A DNA stretch of 64,000 bases. Source: Rostratula benghalensis (lineage: Eukaryota > Chordata > Aves > Charadriiformes > Rostratulidae). The notes beneath the pieces were generated by a model. It did no database searches, was not told the DNA's origin, and saw only the letters and a program-made list of their open reading frames with translations. The stretch covers positions 904,356-968,355 of the forward strand of contig VXAI01000117.1 of the NCBI GenBank assembly GCA_013399305.1, in the 5' to 3' direction. The translations under genes and the position numbers were made by a program. Below, in pieces: positions 49,301-62,236 of this stretch (positions are counted from its first letter, which is position 1; each line of letters opens with the position of its first letter).

Positions 49301-52300
49301 CCTATTTTTTACTCCCCTTTTTATCTTTGTGTTTTGTGTTGTGTTTGAAGTGAACCAAGATAATTCCCAAAACTGAGCTTAAGCCTGACATTGCATTCCC
49401 TCCAACTGCTACACCAACTCAATCCAGCTGTGAATTCAGGCTGGCTGTCAGAAATGGCTAGAAGAGGTGTTTGGCCCATGCTTGCCTTTGTGCTGCTGAA
49501 TACAGAAGTGAGCAGACTCAGCTATGACAACTTGCTAGGTCATGCAGACCCAGGTACACATTTCTCTTTGTTTGAAATAATGTTACATACTAAGAACTCC
49601 ATAACATTTGGAGCCTCTGACAAGAAAAAAAACCCCAATACTCCAAGAGGTATTTCTTCTTACTTGAAAGAAAAAGAAAAGCAGAGAATATACTACTTCA
49701 AAGCAGAAAGAGAAGTGGCAGGTGATATCCCCAAGACAGACCAAGAATTGTCCAGCAACAAATTCTGATGATTTTTTTTTTATCTCTGAAGGGCTCAGCT
49801 ACCTTTCCTAGGCACTGAAACTATCAATTTACCTCAGAGAGGCCAAGAGTTGGGTGCAGCAGGGAGAACTGGAGCCTGAGAAAAAGAGGTAAAAGAAGAG
49901 GATTCACTAGAACAGATTAAGGCTCAAGTTATGCATACTGCTTCAAGATTCATTTATGGAATTTTGTACTGATACAATGATGAATCACACATTTAACTTT
50001 CCCAAAGACTCTTTGATTCCCAACAGCTTTCAATCAGAACTGGCATGACTACAAATGAGTTCTAGAATCACTGGTATCTTTCTGATACTAATCTACTCCT
50101 GCACTCATGTGTTGTCCTGGGCTGTGACTCTAACACTTAGGAAATCAGATTTTTCTGTATTGCCATTTTCCGTGTAGCTAAACTATGCATTCCTAAAATG
50201 TTCATTATTATTTGAATAAACTCATATCCATTCCTAACCATTTTGATTTCCTAACTGTTTCCATTGATGCCTGAAATGCATTCTCAGATCACTGTAAATA
50301 TACTGTGAGGGAAAACCAACATTTTGAAGAACAGAAGAACACATTCTTGTGTCAAAAGCTCTAAGCAAGTGGCATCATTACTTCTTAAACTTTGGCTGAC
50401 ACTGTGGCTCTGATCACTCTAAACTGGCTCTGAAGAGTCTAAGTCCTCTCTTCCTGTTAAAAAGGGCCAGTGACCAAAACTAAGAAAAGGCTGCTCGCAT
50501 TTTTCTTTACTGCAAATATAATAGGTTAAAAAAATATCATATATTCTAGAATTCTGCCCCAACTTGGAGTATAGCGCTGATAAGAAGAAACACTGATGTG
50601 AGCTACTTGTGCAAAAGTTTGTGCTTCTACTCACTTGGTGCACTTAGGGAGGGAGGCTGTCAACCCAGCCCGCTTGGTGTGAATAAAATTTGTTCTAAGA
50701 CATCTGAGAACACCTGTAGCTGTAGATAACCACAAAACCAGCAAGATCTAAGCAAAATCTAAAAAGCTTTGAGCTTTGCTTCAAACTACAGACACCTTTC
50801 TAGTCTCATTTGTTTGATGGCATGGTGTCTGTGGTTGCAGTATGCGCTATGGTAGTCTCACTTTTCCTCTTTCCCTCATGTGAAGCCATACAAAGGGCTA
50901 GTTGGAGTGGTCCAGTGCAGTGCTTGCACTCTGCCAGTTTTGTTTATGATGCTGAGACATGGAATGTCAGGAACATTTAGAGGGTTTCAAATTAACTATT
51001 AAACTTCATTCTTCAGCATCAGCACACGATGAAACAGATGCCTTTAAGATAACCAGTAAGTTGAACACTGTCATCTGGAAAGGTATTTAACCTACAGAAA
51101 GAGGGAGTACCACTTTGCACAAGAGACATGGTTATTCCACAGTTTTACTCTATTTATAATATTAATCATTACTATTCAATATTATCATTCAATATTACTA
51201 AATATGACTAATTTCTGCAAGATTTAGAGCAACCAGTCAAAAGTATCTTAGAGCCCTGTGAGAATGAAGGTAACTAATTTTCTTTTTCTTATGATGAAAC
51301 AGGCACTGTCAGGCTGACACAATGAAGTTCTGTTGTGTCCTAATGTTGGGACCGTTAATGTTGCTTTCTGAATTTTCCTTGGTTACCTCTTCAGAAGTAA
51401 TGAGATAATCAACTTCTGTTTGGTTATTGTCAAATTGGCTCTGGTACTGGCTGTCTGCAGGGAAAAAAACAAAACAGTCTTCTGTGACTGTATACACAGA
51501 CAGATACTGTGTTAGATACAGGCACAAATGCAATTGCTTTTGTGATTGGAAACACAATGTCTAAAATTTTTATTTGGTCAATACACGTAGATAGTGTGAA
51601 TTTGCTGCTTTCTGTCAGCAACTGAGATTGCATGAGTGAAGTGGTAACACTAGCCAAATTGCCTCTTACCATTAGGATCATTTAAGTCCTTGCACGGCTG
51701 ACATAATAGGTTCCCTTTCAGCCTAATGAAAAGATGTCTGGGGACACACTGTACTATTTTATAACAAACAACTTAGAAGGTTGGGCATCAGATCATCACG
51801 GTTTTATATATTGCAATTTTTTCTTCAATTAGCACTCAACCTCCCACATGGAGAAAAAAAAGGGCTTTCATAAGTAGCACTCTTCACATGCCTATTAAGT
51901 TCTACAATGTGATTCATGTTTCCTCCCTGTGAAACAGGAACAGAACATTATGCATATTTGTGGCAGACCAGTATATGCTATTTTATATCAATATCTATGA
52001 TTTTCAAAGGATCTGGAAGATTACTGTGTGATTTGTTCAGCCTCAGCACGGAATGTTATCTTCTAGCTCATGTTACTCACGAGATTCCCTGTGAAGACAT
52101 AGTGGGCGCTTGAATTTGGCAGAAGAGCAAACACTTCTACAGAGCCAGTGGTCTGGAGGATGCATCTGTCTGCGTTTAAACTGACCGCAGGTGGTGATGT
52201 AGCCATCAGCTTCAGCAGCACTGGGCACGCCGTTCCGTTACTCGGAGCAACCTGTGGAATTTCAAAGAGGTAAAAAAACACACTCAATGAATAGTTAAGC

Positions 52301-55300
52301 TTTTATTAAGCTACAGTTTCTGTGTCTGCGTTGTAAACAGGTGCTATAAGCCAACCCTCTTGTTAATTAGTCTATATTAAAAATACTTTGTTTTAATTAT
52401 ACCAACTGAAATGACGTAATTAGCATAGCATATACTCTGAATTTCAGAGACCATAAAACAATTACAAAGTTTTACGGTTTTACACTCACTGATATTGAAC
52501 ATATATAAAGAAATAATTTAAAGGTTGTTCCTGAAAAAAGCTATTTCAAAAGGAGGGGATTAGCACTGCATCTTAAAGAGGTGAGGGAAATGAGTGATTC
52601 CAGTAAAAAAAAATAATTAACAACCCTGACAATATAAAGAATTTGGAAAAGAGGCAGACTGACAAAAGAGCCAATCTTCTGAAAAATAGAGAGACTCTTA
52701 GAGGACAAAATTTTAGTTTGCAATGCCACAGATTCCAACTTTCATAATTTATAGTAATTATTTACAAAATAGATTTATAATGATTGTCATATTAGGAATT
52801 TTTAAAGCACCTCATAGTATCCTAATTCCTTGCATCATGTTTATAAACATAGCTAATCATGACTATTACTTCCCATTGTGTATAATCTCTGGTGGTCATA
52901 AATCAGGTATCTTTGCATAGAAAAGTCCTGCTACCAATAGCAGAGATACCATTACCTTGAATGGGAATAAAAGGAGACTGATCTCACAGATGTTTACCAC
53001 TTAGTCACTTTAACTGTTTCAGAGACTGAGAGCAAATCTAGAACTTAGAGGGGTAAAGAACAACTGAAGAGTAGAGTGATATGAATAGGAAAAACATAGA
53101 TTTATGATGGGATAGACACCTATGTTTGAATCTTGCACTAATCATAAATCACCTCAGTTTCTCTGTCAACTCCGAACTATTGCAAAAGAGCTAGTACGCA
53201 GATATCTAATATCCATAAGAAACATTAGCTGCTGCTCTTTCTTAAATGGTCTGTGTAAGTAAAAGTACCCACCTCAGGAACAAAAACTTTGCATAGGGTG
53301 GTGTTTAGGTTGAAAGCAGTAGCAAGCTGTAAACAAATAAAATAAATTAGATCCTTATATCAGCTGGAAAATTAGGTTTTCCTTGGGGGAAACCCCCCCA
53401 TCCTGTTTACTTTAGTTTTAGAAAATCCATGTTTTGATTTAGTATTTCCTTGCCCCAGAATGATTCCTAGTGAACCCACAGTACTCTATGGGACACAAGA
53501 GAGACAGATTTCTTGTGGATGTGTTTTAGAAGCACGTACCAGCGAACAAGCATTATACCTGAAAGAATAAATATTGCATCCCACTTTCTTCCTGGCTTTG
53601 GGACTTTCTTACATGAAATATACTGTCAAGGGCAGGACCCCAAAATCTTGTTTGCCTTTTTGCTGCTAACCACTGTGATAATCTTTGTCAGTGCCATTTG
53701 TGTCACTGATTTTTATAAAGACCTGTTTAGCAATACTTCTTGGAAACTCTGACTTCTAACGCCAGCATGGAAACATAATTTCTGAAAGTAGTCTTGTATG
53801 TTCCTCACCCACAGCTGAAACCTTAGTCTTCTTGTACCTGCTTCTTGCCTTGTTTTGACGCTCTGTTGAGCCTGAGGGTTTGTTTTAGCTCTCAATACAG
53901 CCAATACATTTGTTGTGGTCCTCTATGCAGCAGATTGTGAATTCAGTACACTTTTTTCCTGTCTTGGCCTTTCCTTTCCCATGTGGAATCCATGCAGAGA
54001 AAAGGGGGTTTGGGTTCTTTCTGCCACTCCTTGCACATCAAGTTCATATCTGTCATTCCCTGCCCAGAGCTGCCAAGAAGTTCAGACTTAGGTTTGAGAG
54101 AGACTTTGACTATTTTAAATGATGACATACAGAATGAATGTCAAGGATCCCTCCTACAGATGGCAGAATTGTGACCCAAATCTGTGTGAAATGGTGAACA
54201 TAACATTAGTCTCCTTTGCTGGCTACTCATACTGCTGATATTTGTAATTCTATTACATGTAAATTATGCTCACCTCTTCAGAGACGGTGATGTTAAAGGC
54301 CCCTGCTCTGTAGTATGCCAGTGAAGCGGACTTCAGAAAATAGCTGGAGACTCCCAGGTATAGCATGGAATCACCCTGGTCTGGGAGGGCAAATGGAGCT
54401 GGCACAAAGGGAGGGTCTGAGTGGTTTCCTACTGGATAGACTGTGCCCTGCAAAGAGTCATTATCAAGTATTTCTAGTTGTAAACATTAGTATCTTTCAG
54501 AAGGCATTAGCAGTGGTTGAAAATTCTTCCTAACATGAAGAAAAGCTTGACATTGAAGAAAACCTGAAGTAAGCAAATAAGTTTGTGATATGCCCTGAAA
54601 ATCAGCAAATTGGAAAAATGCAGGAATCATGGAGAAAATTTGGCCTCCATCCTTTCAAGGTTTGAACTGGAGCATTCAAATGAGTATTCTGAACAGTAGC
54701 TATGAGACACACACAAAAAAAATCATCTGGACCACATTTTTCTTTCTCTTGTGGCAATGACACATTAGTTAATTTAATTCTAAGGGTGACATTTAAGGAA
54801 CATCTTCACGCACATCCCAGAAGCACTGGAAGTCGCTTAGGACAGAGACGTAAATGAGCTTTTTATATCACTGAACTCTTAGCCCTGGTCCAGCTGCCAG
54901 TCCTCTAAGATCTGGTTTGGGTGCTGCAGAGGTGTGTGACCTTGATTCAGTTTATACTAAGAAATTAATGCCTAAAATGTGAGAAGGTATGTGAGTTCAG
55001 TCCACGTAAGATAAGAAAAGTAAAAACAGACAATAAGTACTGTAATTACTGACACTGTAACAATTAGTAGCTGAGAGATTCAACAGGGAAAATGCTGACA
55101 TGGAAAGGTATAAAACCCTAAGAAAAAACTTGAGAGTTGGAAGAAAGCCAGCTGTATCCTGGGCTGCATCAAAAGAAGGGTGGCAGCAGGTCGAGGGAGG
55201 TGATTCTGCTTCTCAGTGCTTGTGAAACCACCACCTGGAGTACTGCATCCAGCTCTGGAGTGCTCAGCACAGGAAGGAATGAGTCTGCTGGAATGGGTCC

Positions 55301-58300
55301 AGAGGAGGGCCACAAAAGTCATCAGGGGGCTGGAGCAGCTCTCCTATAATGGATGACAGGCTGAGAGAGTTCAGGCTGTTCAGCCTAGAGAGGAGAAGGC
55401 TCTGGGGAGACCTTCCTGCAGCCTTTCAGTACTTAATGTGGGCCTACATGAAAGATGTATACAAACTTTTTAGCAGGGCCTGGTGAGATAGGACAATAGG
55501 AGTAATGGTCTGAAACTAAAAAAAAGGGTAAATTTAGACTAGATACAAAGAAGAACTTTTTTACAATGAGGGTGGTGAAACACTGGAACAGGTTGCACAG
55601 AGAGGCTGTAGATGCCCCATCCCTGGAAATATTCAAGGTCAGGTTGGACAGGGCTCTGAGCAACCTAGTCCAGTTAAAGACATCCCTGCTCATTGCAGGG
55701 GAGGGGTTGGACTAGATGATCTTTAAAGGTACCTTCCAACCCAAACTATTTTGTCTTTCTATGATTCCAATTCATAATCACCAAGAATAAGCCTGTTCCA
55801 AGGAGCACTGAGGACCAGTAACTCCCTTAACTGATTAATAACTGACTTAGAAAGCCTCATCCAGTATCCCATTGGGGTGTCAGAACATTAAAGCTTAGCC
55901 TGTAAGATCTATTTAGCTATACTAGGTGATAAATAATTACTTACAACTCCTGTATATTATGTATATCCTGCTTGCAGAGTGGGTTTTTTTTTTGGCTGGT
56001 AAAACTTCCTTGAACAAAATAACCAAGGAGAGTTTCAGCCGTAGCTCTAGCACACCTTTCTTAACCAAAGTCAGTTCTGAGAGCAACAGGGATGCTCTGA
56101 ATTACAAGGACTGTTGAAGCTGCTGGAATAGCTGGGCGTTACTGAGATATCTCTTGCCACCAAAGGTGAAAAACAGATAAGAAAGGAACTGCCGTGTGTT
56201 GCTCAAGGACTGTCTTTTTTTGGGTGTGACCTATACATATACAAGATGCCGAGTCATCTCAAAACAAATACTTTGGATTGCAATCACATTGGTAGCCGTC
56301 ATTATGTATCACCAGCAACAGACAAACACCAAGCAGCAGTGGAAGAGGTATATATCTAAAGAACACTTTAATGCTGATAAATAATGGCTTTGATTAATTA
56401 ACAAATGCAGTTAATCTATGAAACAAACAATCATATCCAGTTTCCAAAATAGCTCTTGCCCCAATTTCTTACTGTTTTTCTAATTAAATATTGGAGAGAC
56501 TAAATAAGACTGTAGGGAAAGAAAATGAATCAACACAAAAGAGAATCAGAAAAGTCTTAGAAAGCACACTGATATTAAAGATAAATTACCTTCAAATCCA
56601 GGTTAATGTGCGATTTGAAGACTGCTGGAGAACTAACTAGGGAGTAGTCTATTTGTGCAAAGGCATCAATCTGGCTTAAGACTAGAAAAATGGTGGACAA
56701 AAACAAAACAGCCATTATTACAAAAACATATCACAAACAGTTATGGTTTAGTTAAAGGCAAAGGCATTATAGAAATGATGAATTTGGAGAAAAATACTAG
56801 TGAGAGAAGGAAGAAGAAAATGAAAAAAACTTTTTATAAGGGGAAACGTGAGTCCTCCCTCCAAAAGCGGAACAGATTCCTCCCATTTTAGGCCTTGCTC
56901 TCCTGTTAGTCACAACTGAATACACTCCTTACAAATCTCTCCTATGCAGTGAGATGGGTATCTGCAGCGGAGTCCTCTTTTTTGTTATATATTTCCCAAG
57001 AGCTAAACCTTCCTATATGATTAGTGAAACACTGGTAAATACTATAAAATACTTTGGAAGGTGATATTAGCACAGTTTTATGCATCAGTGTTGCAGGCAA
57101 AGGATGTTTGTTCACAACAATAGAGAGAGTTTTATCACACAATGTGATTGAAGATTTTTTCTGAAAGGTGCTTGCATGCGACTTCAGTTTGATTGTTATT
57201 TTTGATTGGACCGTGAGGTCTCTTCAGATTGCATAAATAACCACATGTTTTTAAAGAGAAATGGTGAATTCACACAGAGATTATGAAATACTCAATATGA
57301 CAGCACAGGCTGGAGTGCCCTCGAGCCTGCCTGAAGTGTTTAGGTATGTGCTGCATAAGCAAATGTTATTGATGACCATGATTTTCAGTAATATTTGCCA
57401 GCACTTGGCACACAGTGGGTATAGGCCATGTTAGGGAAAAAAACCCCAAGCCCAAAAAGCTGCTTACTCTGCTTCCTAATAGCAGAGCAAATCATGGAAA
57501 TACCCATAATGCAAAGTGAGGAGTGGGAACAAACTCTCTGACCTGAATTATATGACTTGGGGAAATTAAATGAATTTGACTTGGTGAAAACTGCAAATAA
57601 TCTTAGTTTGGGGAAAAAAACCCACAACAAACAAACAACAAAACCCCATGGGATTGATTATAGTAGCTAAAATCTTACATTTATATACTTTTTTGACAAA
57701 TATATCTACTGTCTTCATGCCTCTGTACGGGTGACACAGTAATTGTTACTGGTGTGAAGAGAAACATGCCTAGTGTGACAGTGTCTTCCTGCAGCATCTT
57801 GTTATCTCACTGAACTCAAGTTCAAAACAAGATGTGCTAAGTTTACATGATCTTATAGGACCACAGTGCAGCATGGTGTGTTTGGTAGGTCTTTAGTGGA
57901 TTACTGCTAACTCATGTTTTCTTCTGTCCACAGTACCAAGAGCATTAAGGACCAGCATGAAAATGTTCATCTCGAAAATCTAAGGAAACAACACAGGTCA
58001 GCTACAACAGACTGATAGATTACAGTTGACTTGCAGAAGAAGAAATCAGAATATTGTATATAAGGTGTTATGCATGAGATTTCTAGGGTGGTGTATGGAA
58101 CAGGTTAAAGTACAGAACAATGAACGTATTTTTCTTCCTTCATTTTTTTGTACTGTGAACACAGAAATGGTTTGGCACCTAATAAAAAAGGCTACAAATT
58201 GAGCACCGTGAAGATTACTTAACATAAATCTGGTATCAACAACTCACCCTGATGCTTTCTAAGCTGTGCATCCATCATTTGGATTTTGTATTTGATATTG

Positions 58301-61300
58301 AGGCACAGCTACATGAAAAGAGATACAAGTCAGTAATGTAAGGCCTGTATTTCAACTCCTTTCACTAGCAGAAACCATCTTTGCAAACTTACATTTTTAT
58401 CCAATTCAGTTTGAATGGGCTCCTCAATATAACCAGACAGAAAGCTGTAGATCCAGCTGGAGGAAAGGAAATGAACACACTGACTTTTTACCATGGATTA
58501 AAATCTTTGAAGTATAAAATCTGTCAGACTGGGACATCAATGTAATTTATATTAAAATGAAAAGCAATTACAGTGATACTGGTAGACTGAGCAGCTGACT
58601 GTTTTTATTAATTACAGAAAATCAAATGAGGAGAACTCCAAACATTGTTTCATAGTCTCTTTTGAAAGCTTTATTTTTAAATTGCAGGTCAGCTTGTCTA
58701 GACTTTCTTCATATCTGCAAACCTTCATTTGCAATCTTGTACTCTTTAACATGCTTAAATGGCAATTTTTTTCATATGCAGTATGTCTAGTCAGCTTATT
58801 TGCTGGCACATGCACGAAGACCTGTAGATTAACCACACGTGACACACTTAGCAAAGAAGCCTGATTTTGAAAACAGACCTTCAAAACTCTATTTCCATAG
58901 CCTTCAGTAGTTAGTCGTAATAGGTAACTGGATCCCTAAAAATCAAAATTTGAACAGTGGCCCTTATGCTACAAACCCTGCTATGTCCCACAAAGTAATT
59001 AGAAAATGTACCTACCTAGATCCTCCATCTAATTTGACTTTTACATTATTAATGCTCAGCTGGCAATTGTGTAGCAACACAGACAAGTGGCCTGTGCTGT
59101 CCCGTGACATTTTGAAGACAACTGTGATAAACAGTCCTGAGATGGACACAGTAATTCTTCCTTGGTCTTTGCTGCTCAAACAAAAAAACACAACTCAGAA
59201 CTCAGTCAAGGAAACATCTGCTTTAAGCGAACAATTTAAGAAGGTACCTGTAAATCAAGTTTGAAAGGACTTCTTGCTTCTATCATCTAGAATGATGAAT
59301 GGGTTTTCTAGGGATTAAAGTAGATTAGGGACATGCATGGTATTCAAAGACAGGGTATACCCATGAGTTTCCAGGACATTAATTTTTCCACTGTTATGCA
59401 GGATTTGACAAGTTTGCAAAAATGTCACAATTTCACAGCAACACAAGACATTTCAGTCCTTCGTGACAGATCATGCTGAAGGCCTCTGGGACTGCAGAAG
59501 CCAATTAATTTATAAATATACAACCCAGTGTTTCTCAATTTTGCAATTGTTCTTTTCTGTAAGAATTTTCAAGAAGCCTTTTTTTGGTCTCCATTTTTTT
59601 GCCTGCTCCAAACCCATTCATTCTCCTATCTGTAAAAATTCCACTAAGACCCCAACAAAAATATCCTTACACGTAAATTCCAGCAAATTTAGGTATTAAG
59701 ACTACAGTTAGCAGTTGTAGAAGCTGTAGACCAACCAAGCAGGATACAGAGAGCTGAATGGATGTTAGAATAGCCTTATAAAAACCTCATTTACCATAAT
59801 GGAACTGGCTCTTAAAGTATAACTTTTCACCCCTTTATCCTGATTACTCAGGTTTTATTTTCCTAGGTGTTACTACAGTGGCTGCAGCATACTATGGAGA
59901 AAGAGCCCAGCACAATATGAAACTCCAAATGTAAGTCTTTCTCCTTTCCTTTGCATTTTTCAGGCTAAGCAAAAATCCTGTGGAAAGCAGTTTTAATCCC
60001 AAAAGATTAATCTTAACCAAACCCCAAACCATAAACTACTCCTGACCAAACCAGTAAGTAGTACTGCAAGACAAAAGTCTCTCCTACCACCACTACCATT
60101 TTAAAACTCAACTTTCAATTGGTACATGTGCATTAGGTGGCTATCTGGAGGAAGCATCACTCTTCAGACCCTCATTTTCCAGTCCCTGCCCAACCCCCCA
60201 TCCCGCAAGCTATTAGGAAAAACATTTTCCCAAGTAGGATTTGGAAGCATGGGGACGGGTACTTGGAGAGGTTGTGGCAACACCATCTTTGGCTAAACAA
60301 CCCCAACAGACAGCTGACCTGATCTAATCTGGTGATTGCTCTGTGTTGAACAAAAGGCTGGACAAAATGACTTCCAGAGATCCTTCCAACCTGGGTTTAC
60401 CTATCCATCAGTGACAGGGACCATTGCAAAAGGACCTCAGCCCTCTTCCTCCTTTTTGGACTGCTTGGGAAATAGCAAGAAGCCCAGCTCCTTAGGTGTT
60501 CTGTTCCCACATCCATATATCTGCTCTTCTTCAGGAGGAATCCTGATTCACTGAGACAGGGTCTAAGCTCCGTGCCTCTAAGGGCAAAAGGCCTGCAAGA
60601 GATTTTGTGACTTGCAGAGTGCTCTGTGACACAGTGGAGAGGAGGGCTATAATGAGAGCTGGAAATGCAGGGGTAACAGTATCACAATTAAAAAGCTATG
60701 GTAAGATCCATCTTACTGACCCTGGAAAGAGTCTGGGAGGGATGGGTGGTCAATGGTCTCTCTTGAAAAGCTCATTTTCAGCTGGTCCCTCTTAGTCTGC
60801 TATGCTGAAAGCAACACGTAGAACCAGAGAATGGAGGAGATGAAGACTAGGGCATGTTCTGGATCTGCCTAAACCTACACCTATTCACAAAACATCGCAT
60901 CGAACAGAGCAGTGCAGGTTGTTCCTGCTGCCCCTCAAAAAGACACAAAAGACCCTTCACCCCCTAAACTCCACCAAAGCTGGCTTTTACTACCTCCACC
61001 ACAATCTGCTCCACCAAATCCTGCATACCAGCTCCTTGCCTCCCTTGCTGTCCAAGAAGTCTTTGGAGTCTTGCACATCTAGAGTGTCTCCAGATTATTC
61101 CCTAGGTCCTTATCCTCCGGCATGAGGGAGAGGTGGCTTTGTGTGTGGGAACAGCTGATTTGCCTTGCTGAACACAGTACCCTTTTCCTCATAACACTGG
61201 TACAACAGAAGGAGCAACAGACGGGTTGGGGGCACAGTGACAGCAGTTTCCTGCCAACAATACTAAAATTAAATGCAGAATTTCATTCCCATGCTCCTTT

Positions 61301-62236
61301 GAAGTTACGACATACCGTGAAACTTGCGGCCTGGTGATCCATCTTGCTGTACTATCTGGCTCGCAAAAAGAGAGCAACACCTACCACTGCTACCAGTTAC
61401 TCCATTTTGCAGTAAACTACATTGTAGAGATTAGCACTGTGCAAACTTTGCAGATATGCCAGAAGTTTTAGCCCTCTCCCTGCCCCAAGAAAATCTAGAA
61501 TATTATATTAAAATTCTATAGCAAAAATAGTGAGATAAAAAAGTGAAAACATCAGTATGTAATCTCATCATGAAAGAAAATCTCATACTGCACATGCTTG
61601 TAAGTTTTTCCATAGTGACCCAAATTCTGGAGTTTCCAAAGTTCTGAATATTTGGAATTGTGACAGTGCCCTTCTTTTAACAGGAGCACTTTGGAAGACA
61701 ATACACATTGTACCAGCAAATAGGAAATTAGCTATGGAGCAATCGTTTCAGTTATACTGTACAAAGAAAGTAGCAAATGTATTCATTGCAAACTCTGTGG
61801 TCCTGAATATTCATGTAATACCATGTAATGCACAGTCTGGATAAACTGAGAATGTTGGCAGATGTCTGACCTGATACCTCCCAAAGAGACACCGTGTGGG
61901 GTAGAATAATTAAAAAAAAAAAAAAAAAAAAGTATTATTTGGCAGTGGATGTTGTTTCCTTCTTAAGAAGTTTATTCAAATAGATTGCTGCTAAACGATA
62001 AAGCATATCTGACCTGAAAAATAATTACTAACTGGATTCCTGAATTTCATTGCAATTCTTCTCCCAAAACTGTCCCCAACACCTGCATCACACTGTACAG
62101 TACTTACAGCAACCATGTGTTCATTCGCCAGTCTGCATTGATCGTACCAGAAGCACGTGCCACTGACACACTAATGCCAGTGCCAGGAATGAAGGAAGCA
62201 GAAGTTTCTGGGAAATCTACATCATTAATTCTGAGC
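46351..62236 (-). CDS. BPIFC: BPI-fold family C protein (gene B), exons 3-15, 5' end not in window
   Basis: Second tandem BPI/LBP/PLUNC-family gene, same strand as gene A. Exons found: 62236-62108, 59171-59016, 58456-58393, 58308-58248, 56681-56590, 54447-54274, 53326-53273, 52251-52081, 51454-51387, 49875-49833, 48779-48716, 47032-46956, 46428-46351 (stop TAA). These 1,231 bases encode 409 residues plus one split codon, open throughout, with GT-AG introns. Family marks are FIPGTGI, the paired cysteines in HNCQL and [14 protein letters not shown], the exon 8 signature [25 protein letters not shown] and [10 protein letters not shown]. The exon 8 and SLVSSP stretches resemble mammalian BPIFC more than gene A does, so I give the symbol tentatively; gene A is the competing candidate. 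The tail is extended and acidic ([14 protein letters not shown]). Signal-peptide exons 1 and 2 were not found up to position 64,000 and presumably lie beyond it. Confidence 0.9.
47355..47965 (-). mobile_element. CR1 LINE 3' fragment in gene B intron 13
   Basis: The sequence opens with 'tatcacagaatgatatggga', the reverse complement of the CR1 3' end, and continues through typical CR1 3' sequence ('ccagttccagtgctctgctg', 'ttcctcttgtcctgttactg', 'ctcgacctgctggtcacact'). It is in the same orientation as the host genes. Confidence 0.9.
55100..55775 (+). mobile_element. CR1 LINE 3' fragment in gene B intron 7
   Basis: Contains 'atcctgggctgcatcaaaag', 'gagtactgcatccagctctgg', 'ggctgttcagcctagagagg' and the tail 'gggttggactagatgatctt' then 'tatgattcc'. 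These are in correct CR1 order. It is antisense to the host gene. Confidence 0.93.
60255..60412 (+). mobile_element. CR1 LINE 3'-terminal fragment in gene B intron 3
   Basis: A degenerate tail: 'tacttggagaggttgtggca', later 'ctgacctgatctaatctggtga', and 'ggctggacaaaatgacttcc' followed by 'agatccttccaacctgg'. It is older and more diverged than the copy at 55 kb. Confidence 0.7.
61914..61931. repeat. Poly-A tract in gene B intron 3
   Basis: About 18 A on the plus strand after 'gaataatt'. Simple sequence only. Confidence 0.8.

Noticed and set aside
49391..49768. 125-codon frame inside gene B, plus strand
   Set aside because: It lies in an intron antisense to the gene, has no recognisable domain and ends in simple lysine/glutamate-rich sequence.
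53513..53752. 79-codon frame with a hydrophobic segment ([13 protein letters not shown])
   Set aside because: It could suggest a small membrane protein, but it is antisense within a gene B intron with no supporting signal. Chance hydrophobic frames are common in T-rich DNA.
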